Source of the DNA: Verrucomicrobiota bacterium
Lineage (GTDB): Bacteria; Verrucomicrobiota; Verrucomicrobiia; Verrucomicrobiales; Verrucomicrobiaceae
NCBI GenBank assembly: GCA_017301975.1
Contig: JAFLEI010000018.1
Coordinates: 62,001-126,000, forward strand
DNA length: 64,000 nucleotides
Direction of reading: 5' to 3'
The notes under the pieces were generated by a model. It worked only from the letters and a program-made list of their open reading frames with translations, had not been told where the DNA came from and did no database searches. Below, piece by piece: positions 8,487-17,203 of this stretch. The stretch's first letter is position 1. The number at the start of each line of letters is the position of its first letter. Both the position numbers and the translations under genes were made by a program.

Positions 8487-8924
8487 ATGAACATCATCGA
8501 TGAAATTCAGAAAATCGCTCGGGACACAGGCGGCACGCTTTCTGAGAAGAAAGGCATCTACACGCTGAAGATCCCGGTGGCTGAACGAAAGGCGTTTCTC
8601 TCCAGGAAGAAGCTGACCTATGTGGCCAGGTTCCGGATGGACGACGCGAAGAAGGAACTGCGATTCACCGAGATGCTCAAGGAAAGCGGCTTCGGCCTGA
8701 TGAGCGGGGATTCAGGCCTGTCTTCCGGCTTCGGATTCAAAAAGGAAAGCTGCCGCACCGGATTCGGCCAACCGAGAGAGGGAACGATCGAGGAACAGTC
8801 CACGCTGTTCGGCAAACAGTTCAGTTACACGTTTGATTTTGGAAAGCTGCGAGGGCAGATCGAAAAGCTGGCCGAAGCAGGCGGCCATGCCTTTAAGTAT
8901 CAGGTGACGTCGATGGGACTGTAG
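8487..8924 (+). CDS. Hypothetical protein (island)
   Basis: 145 residues, no signal peptide and no membrane segment. The N-terminal 55 residues look like a short alpha/beta unit (MNIIDEIQKIARDTGG, then basic strands). A central Gly/Ser/Phe-rich stretch contains repeated SGFG-type turns, and the C-terminal part is helical (DFGKLRGQIEKLAEAGG). I recognise no family. It is the first gene inside the island. No ribosome-binding site is evident at the ATG, and the next gene starts 87 bases later. A cytoplasmic role is all that can be inferred. Confidence 0.65.
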   Translation: MNIIDEIQKIARDTGGTLSEKKGIYTLKIPVAERKAFLSRKKLTYVARFRMDDAKKELRFTEMLKESGFGLMSGDSGLSSGFGFKKESCRTGFGQPREGTIEEQSTLFGKQFSYTFDFGKLRGQIEKLAEAGGHAFKYQVTSMGL

Positions 8925-9011
8925 AAGGCTTTTGATCACGCGTCCCGGCTGCGCAAAAAAGGCGCATGATTGCAAAGTGCTGATTGCAGAACACCACGCC
9001 ATGCTGGTGGC

Positions 9012-9395
9012 ATGAAACTTCTTCGACTCCTTTGGCTGACAGCGCTGATGCTCGGTTCCGTCAGAGCCGGCTCGCTCTATGAAGTCCGCTGTGAAACTTC
9101 CATGTGTGGTTTCAAGACGACCCTTGGCATCGGCGGAGGACGACTGTTTGACCAAGCTTCCGGCTACTGCTGGAAGTGCGGCAAGACGGCTTCAGTGACG
9201 TGGAAACGAGAGCAGGAAAAGAGCCCTTTGCACCTGAAGTTCTGGGATGCGCTTTGCGGCCGGATGCGGGAGGTCTTCACCTGCCCCACCTGCAAGGGGC
9301 CCTTCGTAATGATCGAACAGATCGAGGACATGAAGCACTGCCCCAAATGCGGGAAAACCTCGCTGAAAACAAAGCTGACCGTCATGTACGACTGA
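9012..9395 (+). CDS. Secreted cysteine-rich zinc-ribbon-like protein (island)
   Basis: 127 residues from the ATG at 9012, chosen because it gives a clean signal peptide (LLRLLWLTALMLGSVRA, cleavage near residue 19). The mature part carries four cysteine pairs: C27/C32, C53/C56 (CWKC), then CPTC and CPKC near the end. They are arranged as two zinc ribbons around a helical insert. A secreted double zinc ribbon is unusual, since most such ribbons are cytoplasmic. An alternative is that the N-terminus stays as an anchor with the ribbons outside. Function unknown; it shares the zinc-ribbon theme with four other island proteins. Confidence 0.65.
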   Translation: MKLLRLLWLTALMLGSVRAGSLYEVRCETSMCGFKTTLGIGGGRLFDQASGYCWKCGKTASVTWKREQEKSPLHLKFWDALCGRMREVFTCPTCKGPFVMIEQIEDMKHCPKCGKTSLKTKLTVMYD

Positions 9396-9501
9396 GAGCG
9401 CCAGCTTTCAGGAAGCGACCCCGGCATGGGGCGCAACATACGGCTCACACTCCCCAAGGCTGGCGTGGAGACAGGATGCAAAGCACTTTATCATCATCCT
9501 T

Positions 9502-10494
9502 ATGAACATGTCTGCCTTACTTCGAACAGCACTGGCATTGGCGGGCATGGAAATGATCTGCGGCTTTTGCTACGGCGACGAATTCCCGACAGAGCCCGAG
9601 GTGCTGCGGGTGGACCTCAATGGCGATGGTGTGATGGAACAGATTTCACGGCGCAAGCTAGGATCTGACACGCAACAGGGAATCTTCTACCAGATCGTGG
9701 TGAAGAACTCACAGGCCGCCATGCTATGGAAGAGTCCGGAAGTGCTTGATGCCAGCCATCCGCTGGCCTTCGGCGAGTGGGATTTCGGTGTCAGCCTGCC
9801 GCAGTTCGCAGCGGATGTGGATCACGATGGACAGGTGGAACTGCTGGTGCCTGCACCGCAAAGCGATGTCTCTCCCACGACGTTTCGGATGCTGAAATGG
9901 ACCGGTACAGCGTTCGAGCCACACCAGGCGAAGTCATTGGTGGGCAAAGGGCAGAAGGGCGCGGTGTTTCGCTGGACGGACGCGCCGTCCTCGTCGGCGT
10001 ACTGGGTTGAGAAGTGGATCGGCACGAGCGCCGAAGGCAGCTGGGTGGTGAAACTGGTGATGCTTCCCAATAGCGGCAGCGTGGTGACTGCACTCGCGGT
10101 GCTGGCTGTGAAAGACGATGGTTTTGAGCTTGTACGCTGGATTGAGTCCCCTGCCCCGCTGGGCGGTGGCGATGAACCTGCAACTGCACAACCTGATTCC
10201 TACCGAGCCCGGCTCAGCGCCGGGGATCATGCAAACTCCGCCGGTGTGGTGCTCAAGAAGGTGCTGGAGGTGCTGCGCCAGGACCGGGCCAATGTACACC
10301 GAGGCACACACCGCGACACTGAAGACGATGTGGATGCCATTTTTTCCACGGCGGAAAGCCGCGAAGGCATGGCGCAAATGCAGCTGCGTGTGGTCGGCGG
10401 TGCGAAAGCGGAGGCGTCCATCCTCAACGACACTCCGGTCGTTGAGGTGAAGATCATCAATGACGGACTTCAGGTGGAGATCATCAGCCCATGA
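9502..10494 (+). CDS. Secreted hypothetical protein with two Asp-rich calcium-loop-like motifs (island)
   Basis: 330 residues with a hydrophobic N-terminus ending CGFCYGDEF, probably a signal peptide. Two segments, VDLNGDGVME and ADVDHDGQVE, have the DxNxDGxxE / DxDxDG pattern of calcium loops found in FG-GAP/VCBS beta-propeller repeats, so the first 160 residues may be part of a propeller. The remainder is beta-rich, ending in alternating hydrophobic strands. Its stop overlaps the start of the next gene by four bases (ATGA), so it is the first gene of a translationally coupled trio. No enzyme motif is seen. Confidence 0.65.
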   Translation: MNMSALLRTALALAGMEMICGFCYGDEFPTEPEVLRVDLNGDGVMEQISRRKLGSDTQQGIFYQIVVKNSQAAMLWKSPEVLDASHPLAFGEWDFGVSLPQFAADVDHDGQVELLVPAPQSDVSPTTFRMLKWTGTAFEPHQAKSLVGKGQKGAVFRWTDAPSSSAYWVEKWIGTSAEGSWVVKLVMLPNSGSVVTALAVLAVKDDGFELVRWIESPAPLGGGDEPATAQPDSYRARLSAGDHANSAGVVLKKVLEVLRQDRANVHRGTHRDTEDDVDAIFSTAESREGMAQMQLRVVGGAKAEASILNDTPVVEVKIINDGLQVEIISP

Positions 10495-11615
10495 GTACAC
10501 CCACACATCCGAAACATTGTTCAAAGTGTGGTGCCGCCCTCGCCGAGGGCGTGCGTTTTTGCGAACAGTGCGGCCATGCGGTGACGGCACCCGAAGCGCC
10601 GCCGGCAGCTGCAATGATGCCTCCGGTGAAAGCGGGAGGTGGCAGGCTGTGGCTGACCATCGTCGCGGCCGTCGTGGTCGGAGCCTTGGGTTTTGCAGGC
10701 TACACCCAGCGTGCGTGGTTGCTGGACTGGTTGAAACCCGGCAGCACAGCTGCTCCTCCCGTCAGCACGCCCCAGGCGGGCGCAGTCCCGGCAGCACCTG
10801 GGCTTCCGGTGGCCCCAGATGCGGGGGCGGCACAGGTCACGGCGGAAACCAGCGAGTGGTTCCTCAAGCTGCCATGGGTCGTGGAACTGCGCCGCGCCAT
10901 GCCACACGGCGTGGGAATGCTGCTGACGGCGGAGCCTTACGATGATGACGGCTGGTCGGAAGTGTCGCTGCGCGAGACGCACTCCAAGGATTCAGGCTTC
11001 GAGCCGGATGTCAGTCCCATGATCGGCCTCTTCCGTGTTGCACGCGCAGACCGCCGCATCGAGTGGCTGGATCCGGTCTCCGGTGAGTTTCAATCGTTGC
11101 AGACCTTTCTCAAAGACCACGGTCTGAAATCAGGTGGCACTGTGCCAGTGGCTCCGACTGGGAACGGCATCATCGGCGGCGATTTCGAAACGGCGGTGCC
11201 AGGCGGCCCCAACAGTGACAACGTGGTCATCGTGGACGATCCGACGCAAAAAGGAAACCACGTGGCGCGCATCACAGGACCGGATGAAATGAGCTTTGAC
11301 CTTCCCTTCAAGCTCCAGGCAGGAACGGCGGATGCCACCATCGCTTTGCGCATGCTGCACCCGCTGAGTTCGAAGCTGATTGCTTTCGATGACGGCCGGA
11401 TGCCTGAGGGCATCCGCCTGCGCTTGCGTCTGGTCAATGACATCGGCAACTCAGCCATTCGCGATGCCGTGGTGCGCCCCACCGGCCAGTGGCGGGAGCT
11501 GGAGTTCGCCTTTTACGACCTGCCCAAGAAGATCGTGAGTGTGAGCGTGGAAGCCATCTGGATGCAGGGGCCTGTGTATTTTGACGACGTGAAACTTGTG
11601 CCGACCAAACCATGA
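10491..11615 (+). CDS. Zinc ribbon, transmembrane anchor and extracytoplasmic beta domain (island)
   Basis: 374 residues. An N-terminal zinc ribbon (C10, C13, C24, C27: CSKCG...FCEQCG) is followed by a single membrane helix at about residues 45-67 and a Pro/Ala-rich linker. The outside part includes a C-terminal 150-residue unit starting GGDFETAVPGG and ending VYFDDVKLV, which has the start and end signatures of jelly-roll carbohydrate-binding-like domains. The layout puts the ribbon in the cytoplasm and the beta domain outside. It overlaps both neighbours by four bases. A ligand-binding or cell-envelope role is an inference; no family is assigned. Confidence 0.7.
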   Translation: MSTPTHPKHCSKCGAALAEGVRFCEQCGHAVTAPEAPPAAAMMPPVKAGGGRLWLTIVAAVVVGALGFAGYTQRAWLLDWLKPGSTAAPPVSTPQAGAVPAAPGLPVAPDAGAAQVTAETSEWFLKLPWVVELRRAMPHGVGMLLTAEPYDDDGWSEVSLRETHSKDSGFEPDVSPMIGLFRVARADRRIEWLDPVSGEFQSLQTFLKDHGLKSGGTVPVAPTGNGIIGGDFETAVPGGPNSDNVVIVDDPTQKGNHVARITGPDEMSFDLPFKLQAGTADATIALRMLHPLSSKLIAFDDGRMPEGIRLRLRLVNDIGNSAIRDAVVRPTGQWRELEFAFYDLPKKIVSVSVEAIWMQGPVYFDDVKLVPTKP

Positions 11616-12358
11616 ACCGAGACTTCAAAACGGCCAGACGCGCCTGGCTCGTGGCGCTGATTTTCCTCCTTGCCTGCTTTGTGCCCGCGCTGGCTGGCTG
11701 GGACATGATGAACGGCGGCTATGCCATGATCATGCTGTCCGGTTTTGTGAGCATGGCGTCGGTGATCACGGCCCTGATGTTCCGCAGCCGTGGCAAACAG
11801 GCGGAGGCGCTGCTCAGTGGCGCGGGAGAATTTGTCGCGGAGTGGAGCATCCCCGCCGCGCTGTGGCGTGAGGTCATCCAGCGTCAGTATGAGGAGGAGA
11901 AGGAGGCCAAGAAGATCCTGCTGCGCATCGTGTGGTTTTTCTGCATCACGATCGGCATCGGCTTCATCCTTTATGATCCGGAAGCCGGTGTGTGGGTGGC
12001 TGCGATCTTGCTGCTGCTCATGATTGTCACGGGGCTTGCGGCCACTCTGTCTCCAGGCATGCGTCTGCGACGTCTCAGCACCACGGAAACACGTGTGCGA
12101 GTGGGCAGAACCTGCGTGCTGCTCGGTGACGAGCTGCATTCATGGAGGCTGGTGGGCTCGTGGTTGCAAGACGCGGAGCTGCAGGAAGAGCAGGACCGCC
12201 ACTGGCTGCGGGTGCGGTATGCCTTCATCACGCGGGCGGGTGTTCAGGAGGAGCAGGTGCTCCTGCCTGTGCCGCCTGAAGAACTCGGAAAAGCCCGGCA
12301 TGCGGCAGATGAATTGATGCGGCAGAAACGTGGGAAGCCGCCGCTCATCCAGATCTAG
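11612..12358 (+). CDS. Four-helix membrane protein of unknown function (island)
   Basis: 248 residues. Two membrane segments at about 10-30 and 35-55 are followed by a charged loop (REVIQRQYEEEKEAKKILL), two more segments at about 108-128 and 130-150, and a 100-residue soluble tail rich in strands with many Arg and Glu residues. Some other bacterial proteins of this layout place the tail in the cytoplasm. The ATG overlaps the stop of the zinc-ribbon gene (ATGA), and the end overlaps the convergent gene by four bases. No motif identifies a function; coupling suggests it works with the two proteins encoded just upstream. Confidence 0.65.
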   Translation: MNRDFKTARRAWLVALIFLLACFVPALAGWDMMNGGYAMIMLSGFVSMASVITALMFRSRGKQAEALLSGAGEFVAEWSIPAALWREVIQRQYEEEKEAKKILLRIVWFFCITIGIGFILYDPEAGVWVAAILLLLMIVTGLAATLSPGMRLRRLSTTETRVRVGRTCVLLGDELHSWRLVGSWLQDAELQEEQDRHWLRVRYAFITRAGVQEEQVLLPVPPEELGKARHAADELMRQKRGKPPLIQI

Positions 12359-13329
12359 CGCTCCCACGCAAACACCCACGCACTGCGCCAAGAAGCTCCT
12401 GGCACAGCGAGCTGATACAGACCTGCACGTGGCAGAGCGTGGGAGATTTCACCATGCGGAGGCAGCACCACTTCTTCGCCGCCGCCGTGCGCGTCCCGGG
12501 TGCTGCGCATGCGCACATGCAGTTCTTTGTCGGTCTCGTTACGCAGAATGACGTCACGAGCGGAGTGGAGATGAACATCTCGAACACCGGGATAGATGGC
12601 CGCAGGGCCGAAACGGATCTCTCGGTCCGACAACTTGGGGTAAGCTGCCACCGGCTGCCAGGCCAGCAGGAACCATGCGGCGAGCACTGTGATCGCGGCA
12701 CCAGACCAGCCGAGCGATCCGGAGATGCCGGAAACAGTTTTGTTCTGGCAGATGCGCCCAAGCGGATAACCGTAAAACAAATGCGCGACGAAGGCGATGA
12801 CGACCGTCTGCGAAAACGCACGCAGACCAAACAACTCGCCAAACGGTGTCACCACGGCCATGGCCTCCAGGCCCAGGCCAAACAGCACCCCCCAGCCCCA
12901 GTGCCTGCCGGTCATCAAGAGGGCGTAAATGATGCCGAAGGTGACGCCATTGGAGATGTGGTAGGTGAAGCCGACGAGGTCGGTCAGCGGCGTGGCGTGG
13001 TCCATGCCGGCCACCCACATGCCATAGGCGCGAATGGGCGGAAAGGGATTCAAGCCCATGAGGTGCAGCGGCACACGCACGGCATCATAGCCCACCGTAC
13101 CCCACAAGCCGCCCACCAAGCCCAGGCGCAGACGGCTGGAGAGAAACGTGTCGCCACTCTTCACACTGATGATCCAGGCGAGCGCAAGCCAGAGCGCGCA
13201 GGGCAGCGCCAGCGGCAGCAGCAGCGCATGCATGGTGGTGATTCCCGCCACCTGGGCAATGAGCATGGCGATGGAGCCAAAACAGGCGATCCATACTGAA
13301 ACGGGCATGGGACGGATAAAGGTATTCAT
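12355..13329 (-). CDS. Polytopic membrane protein with C-terminal cupredoxin-like domain (island)
   Basis: 324 residues from the ATG at 13329; a GTG 21 codons upstream (13392) is also in frame but would run into the divergent gene's start region. About seven membrane helices cover residues 10-235. The last 90 residues look like a beta sandwich (EIRFGPAAIYPGVRDVHLHSARDVILRN, quoted in two parts: EIRFGPAAIYPGV and HLHSARDVILRN) ending GLYQLAVPGASW, which recalls the end of cupredoxins but lacks the Cys-His-Met copper ligands. It is the only leftward gene of the island, convergent with the membrane gene at 11612 and divergent from the giant gene at 13403. No function assigned. Confidence 0.6.
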   Translation of the reverse strand: MNTFIRPMPVSVWIACFGSIAMLIAQVAGITTMHALLLPLALPCALWLALAWIISVKSGDTFLSSRLRLGLVGGLWGTVGYDAVRVPLHLMGLNPFPPIRAYGMWVAGMDHATPLTDLVGFTYHISNGVTFGIIYALLMTGRHWGWGVLFGLGLEAMAVVTPFGELFGLRAFSQTVVIAFVAHLFYGYPLGRICQNKTVSGISGSLGWSGAAITVLAAWFLLAWQPVAAYPKLSDREIRFGPAAIYPGVRDVHLHSARDVILRNETDKELHVRMRSTRDAHGGGEEVVLPPHGEISHALPRAGLYQLAVPGASWRSAWVFAWER

Positions 13330-13402
13330 GTAGGAGGGGTGCGCAATTCTGGCTTGGTGGTGCACATTGTCAGCGGCGGCTGATGGCAGCACGTTTTGCC
13401 AG

Positions 13403-16400
13403 ATGCAAGAACCTGCACACCATCAGGATCAGATCAAATGCAACCACTGCGCCTCTGTTGTCGCAGCAGGTGCGAAGTTTTGCCCGGCCTGTGGCAAACC
13501 TGTGGCCGCAGCGGCCCCGCCACCCGCGGCCACGCTGCGGCAGCCCCCCGAGCTGGTGGTCACAGGCAGTGGAGCGCCGCCGCCACCGTTGCCGCCCGCG
13601 GCCATGGCGGATCGCGTGAAGGCGGCTCTGATCGACGCCGCGTTCATTTTCGTCGGTGCCTGGCTGATCGGGCATCTGGTCTGGGTGTCGGCATGGACGA
13701 GCTGGCGCTTTCCGCTGCCGTTCGGCGGACAGAACACGACCTTGATCCCATGGCTGCCGCTGCTGGTGGCTGCGCTGTACTGGTTTACTGAAGTTGCGGG
13801 CGGGCGTTCGCCGGGCAAACGCATCGCGGGTGTGCGCATCGTCACGGTCGAAGGTGGCAAGCCAGGCTTCGTGATGCTGAAGAAGCGCTGGATGATCAAG
13901 ATCGGCATCTTCGCCGGGGCCATGTTTCTCTGCATGGTGCTGTGGCAGATCCAGATGGGGTCGCCGGCGCGCAACGAGCCGTGGCTGCTGAACCGCCTGG
14001 TGTTTCTGTTTGGCTCAGGCATTCAGGCGGCGGTCATGCTCTCTCTGCTGGGCATGCGCGGGCTGCATGATCGTGTCTCAGGCTGCGCGGTGGCCCGGTT
14101 TGATGCCGCTGCAGCCATGCACCCCGCGTGGAATGCGGGAGAGCTGCACATCAAGCAGCTCATCCTGAAAACACCGCGCCTGCTGCTGCAGTTTGTCAAG
14201 GGTGCCACCGGCATCTTTGATGCGCAGGGCAAGTTCTCATGGAAGGCGCTGTGCCTCTATCCGGTGCGCATGATCAAGTCCAAGACACGCACCTTTCTTC
14301 AGGGCGCTGCTCTGGGCATGATCATCCACTTCTCCACCGTGGGTCTCAGCGGCGGCTACAATGACGTGGCGCAGTTTCCCACCATGCTGTTGGTGCCCAC
14401 GCTGTCGCGGTCCGCGCCGTCCTCCACGTTTTTCTTTCCCGTGGCCACAGCTCTGTGGGGGGCGGTGGCTTCGATGCTGGGATTCATCATTGGCGTGTTG
14501 CGCGGCGGCAGCGAGAAGAAATCCAGCACGCCGCCCGCATTACCAGGGGCCGGCATGGTGGCGGGGGCGCTGGCGCTGTGGCTCGGAGAGGACCTGCTGG
14601 CCGACGACTCCGGTCTTCCGGAATGGGGCGCTGACCCTTCACGCTTTGCTGCGGAGGGCGGCTTGAATCTCGTCGGGCAGAGCGCCGTGGTGGGTACGGC
14701 CACCGGTGTCGGCACCGCCGTGGGCCAGACCGCTGGCGAGGTGGTGGGCCTGGACCGTCTGCCCGATGAGGGCTGGATGGTGAAGGATGACGATGGGAAT
14801 CCTCACTACTTTCAGAGCCAGAGCGAGGCGAACGCCTACTGGCAGTCTCTCGTCAATGCGGAGAACACGCGCCAGACGCAGAACGATTACAAGAACACCA
14901 TCGAGCAGATCGGTTTCATCCAGTCCGTGCGTGACGGCCTGAAGGCCTCCGGTCGCGACACCACAGATCAGGACCGCGAGATCGACCGCTTGAACCGCGA
15001 GCGCGACCGCCTGAACAAAACGCTCAGCGATCAGGGCGCATCCATCTCCTACACCGCTCGGGAGCGCGACATCTGGCGGCCGGATCCCGGACTGGAGGCG
15101 CTGGTGCAAAAGCAGAAGGATGAAGCCAAGCTGCTGCAGGACATTCACAAAGCCGCCAGCGGCATCCGTAATCTGGAGTCCCAGGGCAATCTCAGCTACA
15201 CCGATGGCCAGGCGGAGAACATGCTCACCAAGCTCAACCAGATGTCCGACGACCTCGTGCATGGCCGCACGCCTTCACGCGATCAGCTGGATAAAATCCG
15301 CAACCTCGTGGGCAAGGAGATCGACGCTGAAAAAGCACGCGAAGACGTGCGCCAGAGCAACTGGGTCAAGGACGGAGCGCAGGCCACCTCACGCGAGATC
15401 TTCACCGGTCAGAATGCTGATGGTGAAACGTCCTACAAAGCGATGGCGCTGCGTGGCCTGATCGGTGTGGCCTCTGGCGGGCAGTCTGAGTATGGCATGG
15501 AAGTGGCCGAAAAAATGTACGGCGTGCATGATGACGTCATGGCGGGCAAGAGCGGCATGGAAGCCTTCACGAACGCAGCGGGCAAAGTGATCTTTGATGA
15601 GGGTGTCGGACGAGTGATGGAGGGGGGCATCGCCCTCGGGGGCAAGACCGCCGGAGCCGCCTACGACGCCACGCTGAAGGGAACCAAGCTCGACAAAGCC
15701 GTACGTGAAGGGCTGGAGAAGACCGGCAAGTTTGTGAACCAGGATGTGAAGGATCTCATCGGCAGCCCCAAACCGAAGAACCCCGATCTGCCGGGCGCCA
15801 AGCTTCGCGGACCTTCAGACATGGAGGTGGATGCACGCACCGAGGCCTTCAACAAAGGCCGCGAGGCCGGCGGCCAGAAGGTGGATGATCTGGAAGAGGC
15901 GATGAAGCAGCACCGCGCGGATCCATCGGCTGAAAATGCCGCCAACCTGCGCAACAAACTGGATGCGGTGCAGCAGGACAAGCACGCCATGCAGTCCATG
16001 AACACGCGCACCGGCGACAATGCGGATGAGCTGCGCAAAGGCTTCAGCGAAGATCTGGGCAAATCCTACAACCAGGCCCATGACACGGCGAAGCAGCGCA
16101 TTGCCAAGGAGTATGGTGTCGATCCCGATGAGGTGAAGGTGGTGCAGCCGACGAACAAGCCCGGGGACGTGCCCGAACCTGATCCCAGCGGCTTTGCCCG
16201 AAAGCCCAAGGACACCCCGACCACGCATGGCGACGACTTTGTGCAGACGCCCGGCAAGACACCTGAAGGCGTGAACCCGAAGAAGGCCAGCTTTGACCAG
16301 GACGTGACCTACCGCGTGAAGCAACAGGGCATCGACCCGCGCACCGGCAAGGCCGTGGAGGGGCATCTGGATGTGCCCAAGGCAGATGCCAAGAGAGTTT

Positions 16401-17188
16401 ACAACGAGGAGTTCTACAAAGCCCGCAATGACGGCAAACTGCCCTATGAAACACACCCCGACGGCAGCGTGAAGATGGACGCCAATGGCAGGCCGGTGGT
16501 GGACACCAAGGCGGTCAATGACTACAACCACAAGATGGACCAGTCCGTGACAGACCGCCTGGATGCGGAAGCCTACGGCACTGGAGACAAGGACTTGCAG
16601 ACCGCGACCAACAGCAACGTGCGCGGCAGAAACTTCAGCGACGTGGAAGGCGTGGGCAAGACCATGGAGCACAAGCAGTACGAATGGCGCAACCAGGCCA
16701 AGGACCTGCAATCTGAAGCCGGCAAACTCCATCAGCAGGCCGCGCATGAAGCCGCCAGCGGCAATGCGCAGCGCGCCGCGGAGCTCAAGGGCCGGGCGGA
16801 TCAGATGGCCGCCGCAGCGGAGGGCAAGATGGAGGAGGGCTTCCGCCAGACGACGAAGCAGTTCAAAAACCAGATCCAAGGCCGCGTGGATGCGCTGAAC
16901 TCCAGCATGGGCAGACCCGTGGCGAAAGTGCCACCCAAGCTCACCGAAGCCGTCAACATCATGGATCAGTGCGGCAAGCCCGGCTTCTCCCCCGCGCAGG
17001 TGGAACAAAAACTCTCCCAGATGGGCTACACGCCGGAGAAGGTGGTGCAGCAGATGTCCGGCACGCTGGAAAGCCTGCAGAAATTCAAACCCAGCGGTCT
17101 GGCCAAACCGCCCACATTCGTGCAGGGCGGCGTCTTGGGACGCGTGCTGGGGCAAACCGTCTCGAAGGGCTACACCGGCAGCAACTAA
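13403..17188 (+). CDS. Giant zinc ribbon-RDD membrane protein with long soluble C-terminal region (island)
   Basis: 1261 residues from the ATG at 13403; a TTG 12 codons upstream is possible. Cys 13, 16, 27 and 30 form a zinc ribbon, followed by a Pro/Ala linker (33-66). Residues 68-230 are an RDD domain: Arg71 and Asp78 in DRVKAALIDA, SPGKR near 136 and LHDRVSG near 221. Further hydrophobic segments run to about 385, including a Gly/Ala-rich stretch that could insert in membranes (VGTATGVGTAVGQTAG, about 430-445). From 456 to the end about 800 residues are hydrophilic, helical and highly charged, with coiled-coil-like runs (DREIDRLNRERDRLNKTL) and no Cys pairs. No catalytic motif is recognised. 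It resembles the trunk of large polymorphic-toxin or scaffold proteins, but that is inference. Confidence 0.8.
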   Translation: MQEPAHHQDQIKCNHCASVVAAGAKFCPACGKPVAAAAPPPAATLRQPPELVVTGSGAPPPPLPPAAMADRVKAALIDAAFIFVGAWLIGHLVWVSAWTSWRFPLPFGGQNTTLIPWLPLLVAALYWFTEVAGGRSPGKRIAGVRIVTVEGGKPGFVMLKKRWMIKIGIFAGAMFLCMVLWQIQMGSPARNEPWLLNRLVFLFGSGIQAAVMLSLLGMRGLHDRVSGCAVARFDAAAAMHPAWNAGELHIKQLILKTPRLLLQFVKGATGIFDAQGKFSWKALCLYPVRMIKSKTRTFLQGAALGMIIHFSTVGLSGGYNDVAQFPTMLLVPTLSRSAPSSTFFFPVATALWGAVASMLGFIIGVLRGGSEKKSSTPPALPGAGMVAGALALWLGEDLLADDSGLPEWGADPSRFAAEGGLNLVGQSAVVGTATGVGTAVGQTAGEVVGLDRLPDEGWMVKDDDGNPHYFQSQSEANAYWQSLVNAENTRQTQNDYKNTIEQIGFIQSVRDGLKASGRDTTDQDREIDRLNRERDRLNKTLSDQGASISYTARERDIWRPDPGLEALVQKQKDEAKLLQDIHKAASGIRNLESQGNLSYTDGQAENMLTKLNQMSDDLVHGRTPSRDQLDKIRNLVGKEIDAEKAREDVRQSNWVKDGAQATSREIFTGQNADGETSYKAMALRGLIGVASGGQSEYGMEVAEKMYGVHDDVMAGKSGMEAFTNAAGKVIFDEGVGRVMEGGIALGGKTAGAAYDATLKGTKLDKAVREGLEKTGKFVNQDVKDLIGSPKPKNPDLPGAKLRGPSDMEVDARTEAFNKGREAGGQKVDDLEEAMKQHRADPSAENAANLRNKLDAVQQDKHAMQSMNTRTGDNADELRKGFSEDLGKSYNQAHDTAKQRIAKEYGVDPDEVKVVQPTNKPGDVPEPDPSGFARKPKDTPTTHGDDFVQTPGKTPEGVNPKKASFDQDVTYRVKQQGIDPRTGKAVEGHLDVPKADAKRVYNEEFYKARNDGKLPYETHPDGSVKMDANGRPVVDTKAVNDYNHKMDQSVTDRLDAEAYGTGDKDLQTATNSNVRGRNFSDVEGVGKTMEHKQYEWRNQAKDLQSEAGKLHQQAAHEAASGNAQRAAELKGRADQMAAAAEGKMEEGFRQTTKQFKNQIQGRVDALNSSMGRPVAKVPPKLTEAVNIMDQCGKPGFSPAQVEQKLSQMGYTPEKVVQQMSGTLESLQKFKPSGLAKPPTFVQGGVLGRVLGQTVSKGYTGSN

Positions 17189-17203
17189 CCCCCACTCACG
17201 CTC

